Origin: an uncultured Bacteroidales bacterium
GTDB taxonomy: Bacteria; Bacteroidota; Bacteroidia; Bacteroidales; Paludibacteraceae
Length of the DNA: 31,349 nucleotides
Assembly: GCA_902799875.1 (NCBI GenBank)
Contig: CADCCH010000020.1
Location: forward strand, 1 to 31,349
Direction: 5' to 3'
Below, piece after piece: positions 14,580 to 23,547 of this stretch. The translations under genes were made by a program, and so were the position numbers. Position 1 is the stretch's first letter, and each line of letters opens with the position of its first letter. Under the pieces are notes generated by a model. It was not told the origin of the DNA, searched no databases, and saw nothing but the letters and a program-made list of their open reading frames with translations.

Positions 14580-17081
14580 ATGAATATTTCGTACAAGTGG
14601 TTAAGACGCTACATAGACCTGCAGGATGATGCGCAGACGGTAGCGAAAATCCTTACTTCAATCGGTCTCGAGGTAGGAACAGTGGAAGAAGTAGAGACCA
14701 TCAAAGGTGGACTGAAAGGCTTGGTAGTAGGCGAAGTGCTGACCTGCGTTCCCCACCCTAATTCCGATCACTTACATATCACCACAGTGAACATCGGTGC
14801 GGAAGAACCGCTTCCGATTGTTTGCGGTGCGCCGAACGTAGCGGCAGGACAGAAGGTGATTGTGGCGACGGTAGGTACGGTGCTGTATGACGGCGATCAG
14901 AGCTTTACGATCAAGAAAGGTAAGCTTCGCGGCGAGGACAGCTGGGGAATGATCTGCGCGGAGGATGAGATTGGTGTAGGTACGGACCATGCCGGCATCA
15001 TCGTACTGCCCGCCGATACACCGGTGGGAATGAAGGCTGCGGACTACTACCACATCGAGAACGACACGATCATCGAAGTGGATATCACGCCGAACCGTTC
15101 TGATGCGGCAAGTCATTTTGGCGTTGCACGCGATCTGTACGCTTACTACAAAGCGCACGGTCAGAGTATTAGTCTGAAGAAGCCATCTGTAGAGGACTTT
15201 AAGATCGAGAATAACGATCTACCGATCAAGGTGATAGTTGATGCGCCGGATGCATGTCCGAGGTATTCGGGCGTGAGCATCAAGGGAGTGACCATTAAGG
15301 AGAGTCCGGAATGGCTGAAGAACAGTCTGCTGGCGATTGGTCTGCGTCCGATCAATAATATCGTGGACGTAACGAACTTCGTGCTGCACGAGTGCGGTCA
15401 AGCGCTGCATGCTTTCGATGCCGATAAAATAAAAAATAACGAGATCCATGTGCGTTATGCACGTCAGGGCGAGAAGTTTGTGACCCTGGATGGCGTGGAG
15501 CGCGAGATGGATGCGCGAGACCTGATGATCGCCAACAGCGAGGAAGCGATGTGTATTGCGGGTGTGTTCGGTGGCTTGGAGAGCGGTGTGACGGAAAACA
15601 CGAAGAACGTGTTCCTCGAGTCCGCTTATTTCAACCCGGTTACGATCCGTAAGACGAGTCGTCGTCACCAGTTGCAGACCGATGCTTCGTTCCGCTATGA
15701 GCGCGGTTGCGACCCGAATAATACGCTATACGTGCTGAAACGCGCTGCGCTGCTCATTCAAGAGGTAGCCGGCGGTACGGTATCGATGGATGTGATCGAC
15801 GTGGTGAACGGCGATTTCAAACCGTGGGACGTAACGATCGATATTCAACGCGTGAACTCGTTGATCGGAAAGGCGATCGGCGAAGATACTATCGAGACTA
15901 TCCTCAAAGCGCTGGAGATAGAGATCGTCGCTAAAGATGGCGATTTGTGGAAATTGGAAGTTCCCCGTTACCGCGTAGATGTACAGCGGGAGTGCGATGT
16001 AGTGGAAGATATCCTGCGTATCTACGGGTACGACAATGTGGAGTTCCCGGAGAAGCTGAACACGAGTCTGGCGTACGGTGTGAAACCCGATCCGGAGAAG
16101 TTGCGTCGTAAGATTGCGGAGCAGCTGACCGCCCAGGGATTCAATGAGATACTGAATAACTCGCTGACCAAGACCTCGTATTACAAAGACGGTTGGCTGG
16201 ACAGTTGCGTGAAGATAATGAACCCGCTGAGTCAGGACTTAGGTGTGATGCGTCAAACCCTACTCTTTGGTGGATTGGAGTCGATTGCACGCAACGCGAA
16301 CCGAAAGAATAATGACCTGAAGTTCTACGAGTTCGGTAATTGCTACCACTACGATAAGTTGAAAGTAGAAAGTTTAAAGTTGAAAGGACTCGACGCAGAT
16401 CCCCTCTCCGCTTATTCGGAGGAGCCGCATTTGGGTATGTGGTTGACGGGAAACAAGAGTGCTCAGAGTTGGGTACGCAAAGAGGAGAAGACGACATTCT
16501 ATCAGTTGCGTGCGTATGTGAACAATATCTTAGTGCGTCTGGGTGTAGATGTGAATAAGTTGACGCTGGAGCCGGCGATTGATCCGCAGGGCGACAAGAG
16601 TTGCGGAATCGTGGAGTGTTTCAGCGACGGTCTGGTGCTGAAGGCGCAGAACGGTAAGAGCCTCGGATACATCGCGATTGTGGCTCGTGGGCTGTTGAAG
16701 CAGTTCGACATCGACCAGGAGGTGTACTACGCGGACCTGTACTGGAAAGAGTTGCTAAAGCTGAACAAACAGTACAAGGCCGTGATCAATGACCTGCCGA
16801 AATATCCGGAAGTGAAGCGTGATTTTGCATTGTTAGTCGATAAGAACATCGAGTTTGCGGACCTGGCGCGTGCAGCGTTTGGTACGGAGAAAAAACTGCT
16901 GAAGAACGTGTTCCTGTTCGACGTGTATGAGGGCAAGAACTTAGAGGAAGGCAAGAAGAGCTACGCGTTGAGTTTCATTCTGCAGGATCCGGAGAGCACG
17001 CTCAAGGACACGCAGATCGAGCATATTATGAACCGCCTCAAGGCAACATTCGAAGAGAAGTTCCATGCTACCCTCCGCTGA
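14580..17081 (+). CDS. pheT: Phenylalanine-tRNA ligase beta subunit
   Basis: The protein has 833 residues. In order: an EMAP-like tRNA-binding domain (about 40-155, [19 protein letters not shown]), the B3/B4 editing domain (about 210-400), B5 (about 410-480), the catalytic-like core (480-720) and a C-terminal ferredoxin-fold anticodon-binding domain beginning near 740 ([16 protein letters not shown]). It works with PheS, not in the window. A 28-bp heptamer array inside the gene adds residues 593-603 ([11 protein letters not shown]) in a probable surface loop. The end overlaps prfC by 17 bp. Confidence 0.97.
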   Translation: MNISYKWLRRYIDLQDDAQTVAKILTSIGLEVGTVEEVETIKGGLKGLVVGEVLTCVPHPNSDHLHITTVNIGAEEPLPIVCGAPNVAAGQKVIVATVGTVLYDGDQSFTIKKGKLRGEDSWGMICAEDEIGVGTDHAGIIVLPADTPVGMKAADYYHIENDTIIEVDITPNRSDAASHFGVARDLYAYYKAHGQSISLKKPSVEDFKIENNDLPIKVIVDAPDACPRYSGVSIKGVTIKESPEWLKNSLLAIGLRPINNIVDVTNFVLHECGQALHAFDADKIKNNEIHVRYARQGEKFVTLDGVEREMDARDLMIANSEEAMCIAGVFGGLESGVTENTKNVFLESAYFNPVTIRKTSRRHQLQTDASFRYERGCDPNNTLYVLKRAALLIQEVAGGTVSMDVIDVVNGDFKPWDVTIDIQRVNSLIGKAIGEDTIETILKALEIEIVAKDGDLWKLEVPRYRVDVQRECDVVEDILRIYGYDNVEFPEKLNTSLAYGVKPDPEKLRRKIAEQLTAQGFNEILNNSLTKTSYYKDGWLDSCVKIMNPLSQDLGVMRQTLLFGGLESIARNANRKNNDLKFYEFGNCYHYDKLKVESLKLKGLDADPLSAYSEEPHLGMWLTGNKSAQSWVRKEEKTTFYQLRAYVNNILVRLGVDVNKLTLEPAIDPQGDKSCGIVECFSDGLVLKAQNGKSLGYIAIVARGLLKQFDIDQEVYYADLYWKELLKLNKQYKAVINDLPKYPEVKRDFALLVDKNIEFADLARAAFGTEKKLLKNVFLFDVYEGKNLEEGKKSYALSFILQDPESTLKDTQIEHIMNRLKATFEEKFHATLR
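16358..16385 (+). repeat. Heptamer array inside pheT (4 x 7 bp)
   Basis: Four consecutive units, GTTGAAA, GTAGAAA, GTTTAAA and GTTGAAA, lie in frame and encode most of [11 protein letters not shown] (residues 593-603). The stretch is far more A-rich than the flanking gene and looks like an insertion tolerated in a loop. Confidence 0.8.
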
Positions 17082-18570
17082 TCAAAACGAGATACTGAGA
17101 CGTCGGACTTTTGCGATCATCTCGCACCCTGATGCGGGTAAGACGACGCTGACGGAGAAGCTGCTGTTGTACGGCGGTGCGATCCACGTAGCGGGTGCGG
17201 TGAAGTCGAACAAGATCCGCAAGACCGCTACGAGCGACTGGATGGAGATCGAGAAACAGAGAGGTATCTCGGTAGCGACGTCCGTGATGGGCTTTGATTA
17301 CCAAGGGCACCATATCAATATCCTCGATACGCCGGGTCACCAGGACTTTGCGGAGGACACGTTTAGGACCTTGACGGCTGTGGACAGTGCGATTGTGGTG
17401 ATCGACAGCGCCAAGGGTGTGGAGATGCAGACGCGGCGACTGATGGAGGTCTGCCGTATGCGTAAGACACCGGTGATGGTGTTCATGAACAAGATGGACC
17501 GCGAGGGTAAGGATCCGTTCGATCTGATGGACGAGGTAGAGCGCGAGTTGCAGATACGTGTGACACCCGTGACGTGGGCGAACGGACAGGGTCTGAAATT
17601 CGAGAGCGTGTTCGCATTAGACAACCGTCCGGAAGGATTGAACGGTAAGATCGCCGATGACTTGGAGATGGTAGATGGTGTGTATCCGGAGTTTGACAAA
17701 GAAGCGTACCTGCGGGGCGAGTTGGCACCGGTGTTCTTCGGTTCGGCGTACAAGACGGTAGGTGTGCAGGAGTTGCTGGACTTTCTGGTAGCGAACGCCC
17801 CCTCCCCTCTTGCAGTAGGAGCGGAAGAGCGTGTGGTGGAGCCGATGGAGGACAAGTTCACGGCGTTCTGTTTTAAGATTCACGCTAACATGGACCCGAA
17901 TCACCGCAGTTGTATTGCGTTCTTCAAGATATGTAGCGGTAAGTTCCTACGCAACACCTATTATTACCACGTGCGCAAGGACCAGCAGATGCGTTTTGCC
18001 GCCCCGACGTGCTTCATGGCGCAGAAGAAAGAGACGGTCGATGAAGCTTTTGCAGGGGACGTTGTAGGTCTGCCGGATACGGGTAACTTCAAGATCGGAG
18101 ATACCCTGACGAGCGGCGAAAAACTGCATTTCAAGGGTCTGCCGTCCTTCTCCCCGGAGATGTTCAAGTACATCGACAATGCCGACCCCATGAAGCAGAA
18201 ACAGCTCGACAAGGGTATTAACCAACTCATGGACGAAGGTGTAGCACAGCTGTTTGTGAGTCAACTCAACGGCCGCAAGATCATCGGCACGGTGGGACAA
18301 CTGCAGTTCGAGGTGATCCAATACCGTCTGGAGCACGAGTACCAGGCCAAATGCAAATGGCAACCACTGCAGATGTACAAAGCTTGCTGGATCGCGGTCA
18401 GTGACCGAGACGGATATGCCGAGTTAGAGACATTCAAGAAACGCAAGGCGCAGTACATGGCGTACGACAAGGAAGGTCGGGACGTGTTCATGGCCGACAG
18501 CGCGTACGTACTGAATATGGCACAACAAGATTATAAACATATAAAATTCCACTTTACAAGTGAGTTCTAA
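17065..18570 (+). CDS. prfC: Peptide chain release factor 3 (RF3)
   Basis: The protein has 501 residues, somewhat shorter than the usual 520-530. The GTPase domain has SHPDAGKTT (P-loop, about 21-29), GISVATSV (switch I), DTPGHQD and NKMD; the two beta-barrel and C-terminal domains follow ([19 protein letters not shown]). RF3 removes RF1/RF2 after peptide release. The missing length is mostly in the G-domain insert after residue 170, where the usual WPIG motif reads WANG. The ATG at 17065 overlaps pheT by 17 bp and is the only good start. Confidence 0.95.
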   Translation: MLPSADQNEILRRRTFAIISHPDAGKTTLTEKLLLYGGAIHVAGAVKSNKIRKTATSDWMEIEKQRGISVATSVMGFDYQGHHINILDTPGHQDFAEDTFRTLTAVDSAIVVIDSAKGVEMQTRRLMEVCRMRKTPVMVFMNKMDREGKDPFDLMDEVERELQIRVTPVTWANGQGLKFESVFALDNRPEGLNGKIADDLEMVDGVYPEFDKEAYLRGELAPVFFGSAYKTVGVQELLDFLVANAPSPLAVGAEERVVEPMEDKFTAFCFKIHANMDPNHRSCIAFFKICSGKFLRNTYYYHVRKDQQMRFAAPTCFMAQKKETVDEAFAGDVVGLPDTGNFKIGDTLTSGEKLHFKGLPSFSPEMFKYIDNADPMKQKQLDKGINQLMDEGVAQLFVSQLNGRKIIGTVGQLQFEVIQYRLEHEYQAKCKWQPLQMYKACWIAVSDRDGYAELETFKKRKAQYMAYDKEGRDVFMADSAYVLNMAQQDYKHIKFHFTSEF

Positions 18571-18573
18571 TTT

Positions 18574-19875
18574 ATGAAAAACAAATCCCTTCAATTCCGC
18601 CTCATTGTCTTTAACTTCTTGGAGTTTGCAGTATGGGGCGCGTACCTGATCTCGATGGGTACGTACTTGTTCAAACACGGAATGGCGCACCAGATCGGTT
18701 GGTTCTACTCGATCCAGGGTGTCGTGAGTCTGTTTATGCCGGCCCTGATGGGTATCGTAGCCGATCGTTGGATTCAGGCGCAGAAACTACAGAGCATCTG
18801 TCATTTCCTGGCGGGTGCGTTTATGATTGCCGCCGGTTGGTACGGTCTGCAGAGCGGTGCTGACGTGCAATTCGGTACGCTGTTTAGTCTGTACACGTTG
18901 TCCGTGGCGTTCTTTATGCCGACGATTGCGCTGACCAATTCGGTAGCGTTCAATGCGCTGGTGAAAGCGAACATGGACACGGTCAAGGACTTCCCGCCGA
19001 TCCGTGTGTTCGGTACAGTCGGATTCATTGCGGCGGAATGGAGTGTGGATTTGTTAGGTATCCAGGCCAGCCCGCTGCAGTTCATCCTGAGCGGTGGTCT
19101 GAGCTTACTGATGGCGGGTTATTCGCTGAGTCTGCCGGCATGCGAGGTGAAGAAAGTAGAAGGCAATGTGGACCTGGTGGAGGCGCTGGGACTGAAGGCT
19201 TTTGCGCTGTTCAAACAGAAAAAGATGGCGCTGTTCTTCGTCTTCTCGATGCTGTTAGGTATGTGTCTGCAGGTGACTAACTCGTACGCTAACCCGTATA
19301 TCACGTCGTTCGGTGAGATCGAGAAGTTTGCCAGCACCTTTGGTGTACAGCACGCGAACATATTGATTTCGATCAGTCAGATCTGCGAGGCGCTGTGTAT
19401 CCTGGCGATCCCGTTCTTCCTCAAGCGTTTCGGTATCAAGAACGTAATGCTGATGGCGATGTTTGCCTGGGTATTCCGTTTCGGTTTCTTCGGTGCGGGT
19501 GATCCTGGCATGCCTGGCGTGATCCTGTTTGTACTGAGTTGCGTCGTTTACGGCTTTGCGTTTGACTTCTTCAATATCTCCGGTGCGCTGTATGTGGATC
19601 AGGAGACCGAACCGGCACAACGCTCGAGTGCCCAGGGTTTGTTTATGATGATGACCAACGGTCTGGGGGCTACCATCGGTACACTCTCGGCTCAGGCGAT
19701 TGTCAATAAACTGGTCAACGCACAGGAAGTGGTTGCGCAAGGTCCAATGGCTGTTTGGGACGGTTGGAAAGAAGCATGGTATATCTTTGCCGGTTTTGCA
19801 TTGGTGGTATCGATTGCGTTCTGGATCTTCTTCCCGAAAACGCCGGTGCATCAGGATATTGAGATCAAGCATTAA
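18574..19875 (+). CDS. Nucleoside:H+ symporter, NupG/XapB family (MFS)
   Basis: The protein has 433 residues with 12 membrane helices. The N-terminal LIVFNFLEFAVWGAYLISMG and ALMGIVADRW, then FPPIRVFGTVGFIAAEW, are marks of the NupG branch of the major facilitator superfamily, which imports nucleosides with protons. There are no nucleoside catabolic genes beside it, so the substrate is a family-level guess. It lies 3 bp after prfC and ends in the octamer array that precedes gldF. Confidence 0.88.
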   Translation: MKNKSLQFRLIVFNFLEFAVWGAYLISMGTYLFKHGMAHQIGWFYSIQGVVSLFMPALMGIVADRWIQAQKLQSICHFLAGAFMIAAGWYGLQSGADVQFGTLFSLYTLSVAFFMPTIALTNSVAFNALVKANMDTVKDFPPIRVFGTVGFIAAEWSVDLLGIQASPLQFILSGGLSLLMAGYSLSLPACEVKKVEGNVDLVEALGLKAFALFKQKKMALFFVFSMLLGMCLQVTNSYANPYITSFGEIEKFASTFGVQHANILISISQICEALCILAIPFFLKRFGIKNVMLMAMFAWVFRFGFFGAGDPGMPGVILFVLSCVVYGFAFDFFNISGALYVDQETEPAQRSSAQGLFMMMTNGLGATIGTLSAQAIVNKLVNAQEVVAQGPMAVWDGWKEAWYIFAGFALVVSIAFWIFFPKTPVHQDIEIKH

Positions 19876-19906
19876 TGGGTGAATGGATGAATGGATGAAC
19901 GGGTGA
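19875..19906 (+). repeat. Octamer array before gldF (4 x 8 bp, start codon in phase)
   Basis: Units ATGGGTGA, ATGGATGA, ATGGATGA and ACGGGTGA follow one another without gaps. The gldF ATG at 19907 is exactly the start of what would be unit five. The array fills the whole intergenic gap and its first base is the last base of the transporter's TAA. Confidence 0.9.
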
Positions 19907-20572
19907 ATGTTCATTAAAGAGTTACGATATTATTTCTCGACGCCGATTGCGTACATCGTGATTGGATTGTACCTTTTGGCGATCAGTCTTTTCCTTTGGG
20001 TCATCCCGGGTCAATGGAACATCATTGACTCGGGGTACGCCCAAGTGGACGGACTGTTTCAACTCAGTCCCTGGTTGTTCATGTTGCTCTGTCCGGCGCT
20101 GACGATGCGTCTGTTGTCCGAAGAGCGGCAGACGGGCATCTGGGATCTGATTCGCACCAAACCCGTCTCGCTCAGTCGTATTATGTTAGGCAAGTATTTC
20201 GCTGCATGGACGCTGGTGTTGATTGGTCTGCTGCCCTGTTGGGTGCATTATTTTGTGGTGGCGTACATGGCGGAACCGATGGGCAATCTGGACAGCGGTG
20301 CGTTCCTCGGATCGTTCGTCGGACTGATATTGCTGTCGGGTACGTTCATGGCGGTAGGACTGCTGTGCGCGACCTTCAGCAAGAGTCAGATCGTGTGCTT
20401 CATTGCCGGTGCACTGGCTTGTTTTGTGCTGTACTGGGTGTTGCTGCAGGACCACTACTCTGCCCTCTCCCGCGGTGTGATTGACCTGCGCGACGTGGCG
20501 ATCTTCTTTTCGGTAGCGGTGGTAGCCGTTATCGGATCTATTCTCACGATTGATAAACTGACCCGCAAATGA
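19907..20572 (+). CDS. gldF: GldF-like ABC transporter permease
   Basis: The protein has 221 residues and six predicted membrane helices. It begins MFIKELRYYFSTPIAYIVIGLYLL and has ALTMRLLSEERQTGIWDLIRTKPVSLSRIMLGKY near 64-97, the ABC-2 permease block of GldF from the gliding/T9SS-associated GldAFG exporter. GldF is usually about 240 residues and followed by gldG; here gldG and the ATPase gldA are absent and a phosphoesterase follows. Even non-gliding Bacteroidetes keep this permease. Confidence 0.8.
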   Translation: MFIKELRYYFSTPIAYIVIGLYLLAISLFLWVIPGQWNIIDSGYAQVDGLFQLSPWLFMLLCPALTMRLLSEERQTGIWDLIRTKPVSLSRIMLGKYFAAWTLVLIGLLPCWVHYFVVAYMAEPMGNLDSGAFLGSFVGLILLSGTFMAVGLLCATFSKSQIVCFIAGALACFVLYWVLLQDHYSALSRGVIDLRDVAIFFSVAVVAVIGSILTIDKLTRK

Positions 20573-21063
20573 CTCGTATCGGTGTTTTGAGTGACACGCA
20601 CGGACTGCTGGACAAACGTGTGCTGGTGCATTTTCAGGATGTCGATGAGATTTGGCATGCGGGGGATATAGGCAGTTATGAGTTGCTGCAGACCTTGCGG
20701 CAGTTCAAGCCTACCCGTGCCGTGTATGGGAACATGGACTCGGGGGATGTACGGTACAGTCTGTGTGACTTCTACCGGTTTAAGGTAGAGGATGTGAATG
20801 TGCTGATGACGCATATCGGTGGGTACCCGGGGCATTATAACCCGTGGTTGATTCCGATGTTCCGCAAAGAACCGCCGGACTTGTTCGTCTGCGGACACAG
20901 TCATATATTGAAAGTGCAGTATGACTCGGTGTTCAAGATGCTGACCATGAACCCCGGTGCGGCCGGTAAACAAGGCTGGCAACCCTGTCAGACACTACTA
21001 CGGTTTGCCATCGACGGACACGAGATCAAGGACCTGGAGGTGATTGAGTTGGAGCGGATTTGA
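20569..21063 (+). CDS. YfcE/MJ0936-type metallophosphoesterase
   Basis: The protein has 164 residues and carries the complete two-metal set: Asp9 and His11 (SDTHG), Asp33 (AGDIG), Asn55 (GNMD), His82 (THIGG), His110 and His112 (CGHSH). Members hydrolyse phosphodiesters in the cytoplasm; the natural substrate is not known. The ATG overlaps the gldF stop by ATGA, so the two are translationally coupled. It ends the plus-strand unit. Confidence 0.92.
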   Translation: MTRIGVLSDTHGLLDKRVLVHFQDVDEIWHAGDIGSYELLQTLRQFKPTRAVYGNMDSGDVRYSLCDFYRFKVEDVNVLMTHIGGYPGHYNPWLIPMFRKEPPDLFVCGHSHILKVQYDSVFKMLTMNPGAAGKQGWQPCQTLLRFAIDGHEIKDLEVIELERI

Positions 21064-21123
21064 CAAAAAATGCCATTTTGCAAAGTCTATTTTGCATTTT
21101 ATGCTGAAAAACATAAAAAAAAA

Positions 21124-21155
21124 TTTGCATATGTCGGAAAAAAGCAGTACCTTTG
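21124..21155 (+). promoter_or_regulatory. Promoter P6 of the small RNA
   Basis: TTTG (21124-21127), 20 bp and TACCTTTG (21148-21155) read on the plus strand with no coding sequence downstream. The spacer closely matches those of P1 and P4 (CATAT, then A-rich, then GCAG). Confidence 0.85.
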
Positions 21156-21159
21156 CACC

Positions 21160-21334
21160 GGATTTGAAAAATGACCAATCTTTTTTGTACCTTAAATAAA
21201 CAGACTAATACCTTAGAAAAACAGACGTCGCGATGACGGCTGTTTTCGCTTTTAAAAAGCGAGGTGACCTACCCTAACTAAGCGTACTTAGACTTAACTA
21301 TAATAAATCCCGCGTCCTCTTTCGAGGGGCGGGA
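21160..21334 (+). ncRNA. Free-standing small RNA, possibly 6S / Bacteroidales-1-like
   Basis: A 175-nt transcript is predicted from the start point of P6 to a terminator. It has no credible reading frame. Seen structure: the first bases GGATTT can pair with AAATCC (21305-21310) as a closing helix; a strong hairpin at 21218-21246 (AAAACAG-CTGTTTT, an A/G mismatch, then CGTC/GACG); a CGCTTT/AAAGCG hairpin at 21247-21261; and a CTAAG/CTTAG hairpin at 21278-21291. Size, lone promoter, terminator and closing helix fit 6S RNA or the Bacteroidales-1 motif, but I cannot confirm the family by eye. This RNA occupies the only gene-free stretch of about 300 bases (21,064-21,363). Confidence 0.65.
21308..21334. 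terminator. Bidirectional hairpin terminator between the sRNA and dcp
   Basis: CCCGC/GCGGG and CCTC/GAGG stack into one stem with a TTTC loop on the plus strand and a GAAA tetraloop on the minus strand. T-rich but interrupted tails follow on both sides. It stands between converging transcripts and can serve both. Its lower strand competes with the closing helix of the sRNA. Confidence 0.7.
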
Positions 21335-21335
21335 C

Positions 21336-21377
21336 TTAATTTATGATTTATGATTTCAAATTTTTAATTTTTGATTT
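21336..21377 (-). repeat. Heptamer array at the 3' end of dcp (6 x 7 bp)
   Basis: On the minus strand the units are AAATCAA, AAATTAA, AAATTTG, AAATCAT, AAATCAT and AAATTAA with no gaps. The first two units encode the last residues and the stop codon of the M3 peptidase gene; the rest is intergenic. Confidence 0.85.
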
Positions 21378-23514
21378 CTCGTGCTTTGATGCCATCGCGT
21401 TCGAGCAGGGCATTGATGGTCGGTTCGCCTTGGCGGAAACGGACATAGAGGTCCATGGCTTTCTCCGTACCACCGCGCTCGAGGATGTTCTCGCGGAAAC
21501 GTTTGGCAGCTTTTTTATCGAAGATCGTTCCGTTCTTCTTCTGTTGGGCTGTTTTGAAGACCGAGAAGGCATCGGCGTCGAGCAACTCGGACCACTTATA
21601 GCTGTAATAACCTGCGGCATAACCGCCGGAGAAGATATGGGTGAACGCGCAGCACATCTGCGTACCCGGTACGTTCGGCAGCACCTGTACCTGCTCCATC
21701 GCGGCGTCACTGAAACGCGTTACGGACTCGATGGTGCCGATGGTCTCGTTGACCGCAAACGGTGCCTCTAAGCTGTGCCAAGCCATGTCGAGGTAACCGA
21801 AACTAAGCTGACGTACACAAGCGTAAGCAGCGTGGTAAGTCTGGCTGGCGTGCATCTTGTCCAACAGATCCTGCGGCAGGCTCTCGCCGGTCTTGTAATG
21901 TTTGGCAAAGGTATCGAGGAACTCTTTCTCGTCGATGAAGTTCTCATTGAACTGCGAGGGTAACTCCACGAAATCGCGCGGTACGTTGGTGCCACTCTGC
22001 GACGCGTACTGACAGCGGGTCAGCATGCCATGCAGGGCGTGACCGAACTCGTGCAGGAAAGTGCGTACCTCGTCGTAAGTGAAGAGTGCCGGTTTGTCTG
22101 CGGTAGGACGAGTGAAATTCATCACGTTCACGATATGCGGACGATGATCCTTGCCGTTCTTGATGAACTGCGGTTGGAAATCATTCATCCAAGCACCGCC
22201 GCGCTTGCCGTCCCGCGGGTGGAAATCGGCATAGTAAACAGCCAGGAACTTACCCTTCTCGTCATACACCTCGTAGGCCGTTACCTCGGGATGATATACC
22301 TGAATGGCTTTGTTCTCTTTGAACTTCAATCCATAGAGCTTCTCTGCCAGACCGAACACACCCTTCTTCACGCTCTCCAACTCGAAGTACGGACGCAGGT
22401 CATCGTCAGAAATGGCATATTTCTCTTTCTTGAGTTTTTTGCTGTAATAACTGAAATCCCAGGGTTGGATATGCGCCGCATAGAGTCCGTGCGCATGGGC
22501 GTATTCCTCCAGCTCCTGCACCTCCGCGAGAGCCGCAGGCATGTACGCGTCACGCAGTTGGTCCAGCAGTTTATACACATTCTCCGGGGTCTCCGCCATG
22601 GTCTTATAGAGCGACTTGTCGGCGTAGGTCTTCTTACCGAAGAGCTGAGCCAGCGCCAGACGCGTGTTGACGATCTCGACGATGATACCGGTGTTATCAA
22701 ACTCACCGCCGACGCACTTACCGGCGTTCGCCATATAGAGCTCGCGACGGATATCGCGGTTGTCCAGATCCTGCATCACAGGGATGGTGGTCGTCGGTTT
22801 GAGGTTGAGCAACCAGCCCTCTACCCCTTTCTTCTCAGCGTTGGTACGGAGCACGGACTTGGTGTCATCGTTCAGACCGGCTAACAGCGCCTCGTCGGTG
22901 ATGAGCATGGTCCAGGCGTTGGTCGCCTTGAGCACGTTCTGACCGTACTGGAGCGTCAGTTGACTCAGTTTGGCGGTTAACTGACGGTAAGTCTCTTTGT
23001 CCTCGGGACTGAGGTTCGCACCGTTATTAGCGAACGACTCGTAGATATCCTCGAGGAGTTTGTACTGCGCTTTGTTGAGTTTGAGCTTGTCGCGCTGCTC
23101 ATAGACGGCTTTGATACGTTGGAACAGTCCCTCGTTCAGACGAATGGTGGACGAGTACTCCGATAACTTCGGACTCAACTCCATCTCGATCTGCTGGAGC
23201 GTGTCGTTGGTCTCCGAATTGGTCAGGTTATAGAAACAACCTGCCACGATGGACAACAACTCACCCGAAGCCTCGTAGGCCTCGATGGTGTTGGCAAAAG
23301 TCGGTGCCTCGGGGTTCGCCACTATCGCGTCGATCTCCTGCAGACCCTGTTTCATCGCCTCTTCAAAAGCCGGCATATAATGTTCCGCATGGATCTCATT
23401 GAAGGGATAGGTCCCGTGCGGCGTCTTCCAGTTCTTATACTCAAAGAACGGGTTCGTAGCAGCGCTTGCTGCCAAAACTGTAGTGGCTAAAGCCATAGTT
23501 AAAAATTTTCTCAT
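21364..23514 (-). CDS. dcp: M3 family metallopeptidase (peptidyl-dipeptidase Dcp type)
   Basis: The protein has 716 residues from ATG 23514; the frame extends one codon further to a TTG that I do not use. An N-terminal signal peptide (MRKFLTMALATTVLAASAA) sends it to the periplasm. The zinc site is HEFGH at residues 488-492, with the Dcp-type downstream segments FVELPSQFNENF (third ligand Glu) and SGGYAAGYYSYKWSELLDADAF. It removes dipeptides from peptide C-termini. The C-terminal residues are written by a heptamer array. Confidence 0.93.
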   Translation of the reverse strand: MRKFLTMALATTVLAASAATNPFFEYKNWKTPHGTYPFNEIHAEHYMPAFEEAMKQGLQEIDAIVANPEAPTFANTIEAYEASGELLSIVAGCFYNLTNSETNDTLQQIEMELSPKLSEYSSTIRLNEGLFQRIKAVYEQRDKLKLNKAQYKLLEDIYESFANNGANLSPEDKETYRQLTAKLSQLTLQYGQNVLKATNAWTMLITDEALLAGLNDDTKSVLRTNAEKKGVEGWLLNLKPTTTIPVMQDLDNRDIRRELYMANAGKCVGGEFDNTGIIVEIVNTRLALAQLFGKKTYADKSLYKTMAETPENVYKLLDQLRDAYMPAALAEVQELEEYAHAHGLYAAHIQPWDFSYYSKKLKKEKYAISDDDLRPYFELESVKKGVFGLAEKLYGLKFKENKAIQVYHPEVTAYEVYDEKGKFLAVYYADFHPRDGKRGGAWMNDFQPQFIKNGKDHRPHIVNVMNFTRPTADKPALFTYDEVRTFLHEFGHALHGMLTRCQYASQSGTNVPRDFVELPSQFNENFIDEKEFLDTFAKHYKTGESLPQDLLDKMHASQTYHAAYACVRQLSFGYLDMAWHSLEAPFAVNETIGTIESVTRFSDAAMEQVQVLPNVPGTQMCCAFTHIFSGGYAAGYYSYKWSELLDADAFSVFKTAQQKKNGTIFDKKAAKRFRENILERGGTEKAMDLYVRFRQGEPTINALLERDGIKAREIKN

Positions 23515-23519
23515 CAAAT

Positions 23520-23547
23520 ATAAAATCTTAAATACAAAATCTTAAAT
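23520..23547 (-). repeat. Heptamer array between the T9SS-type gene and dcp (4 x 7 bp)
   Basis: Minus-strand units ATTTAAG, ATTTTGT, ATTTAAG and ATTTTAT, i.e. a 14-bp repeat twice. The array covers almost the entire 32-bp gap; its first base is part of the upstream stop codon and a fifth partial unit, ATTTG, leads into the dcp ATG. Confidence 0.85.
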
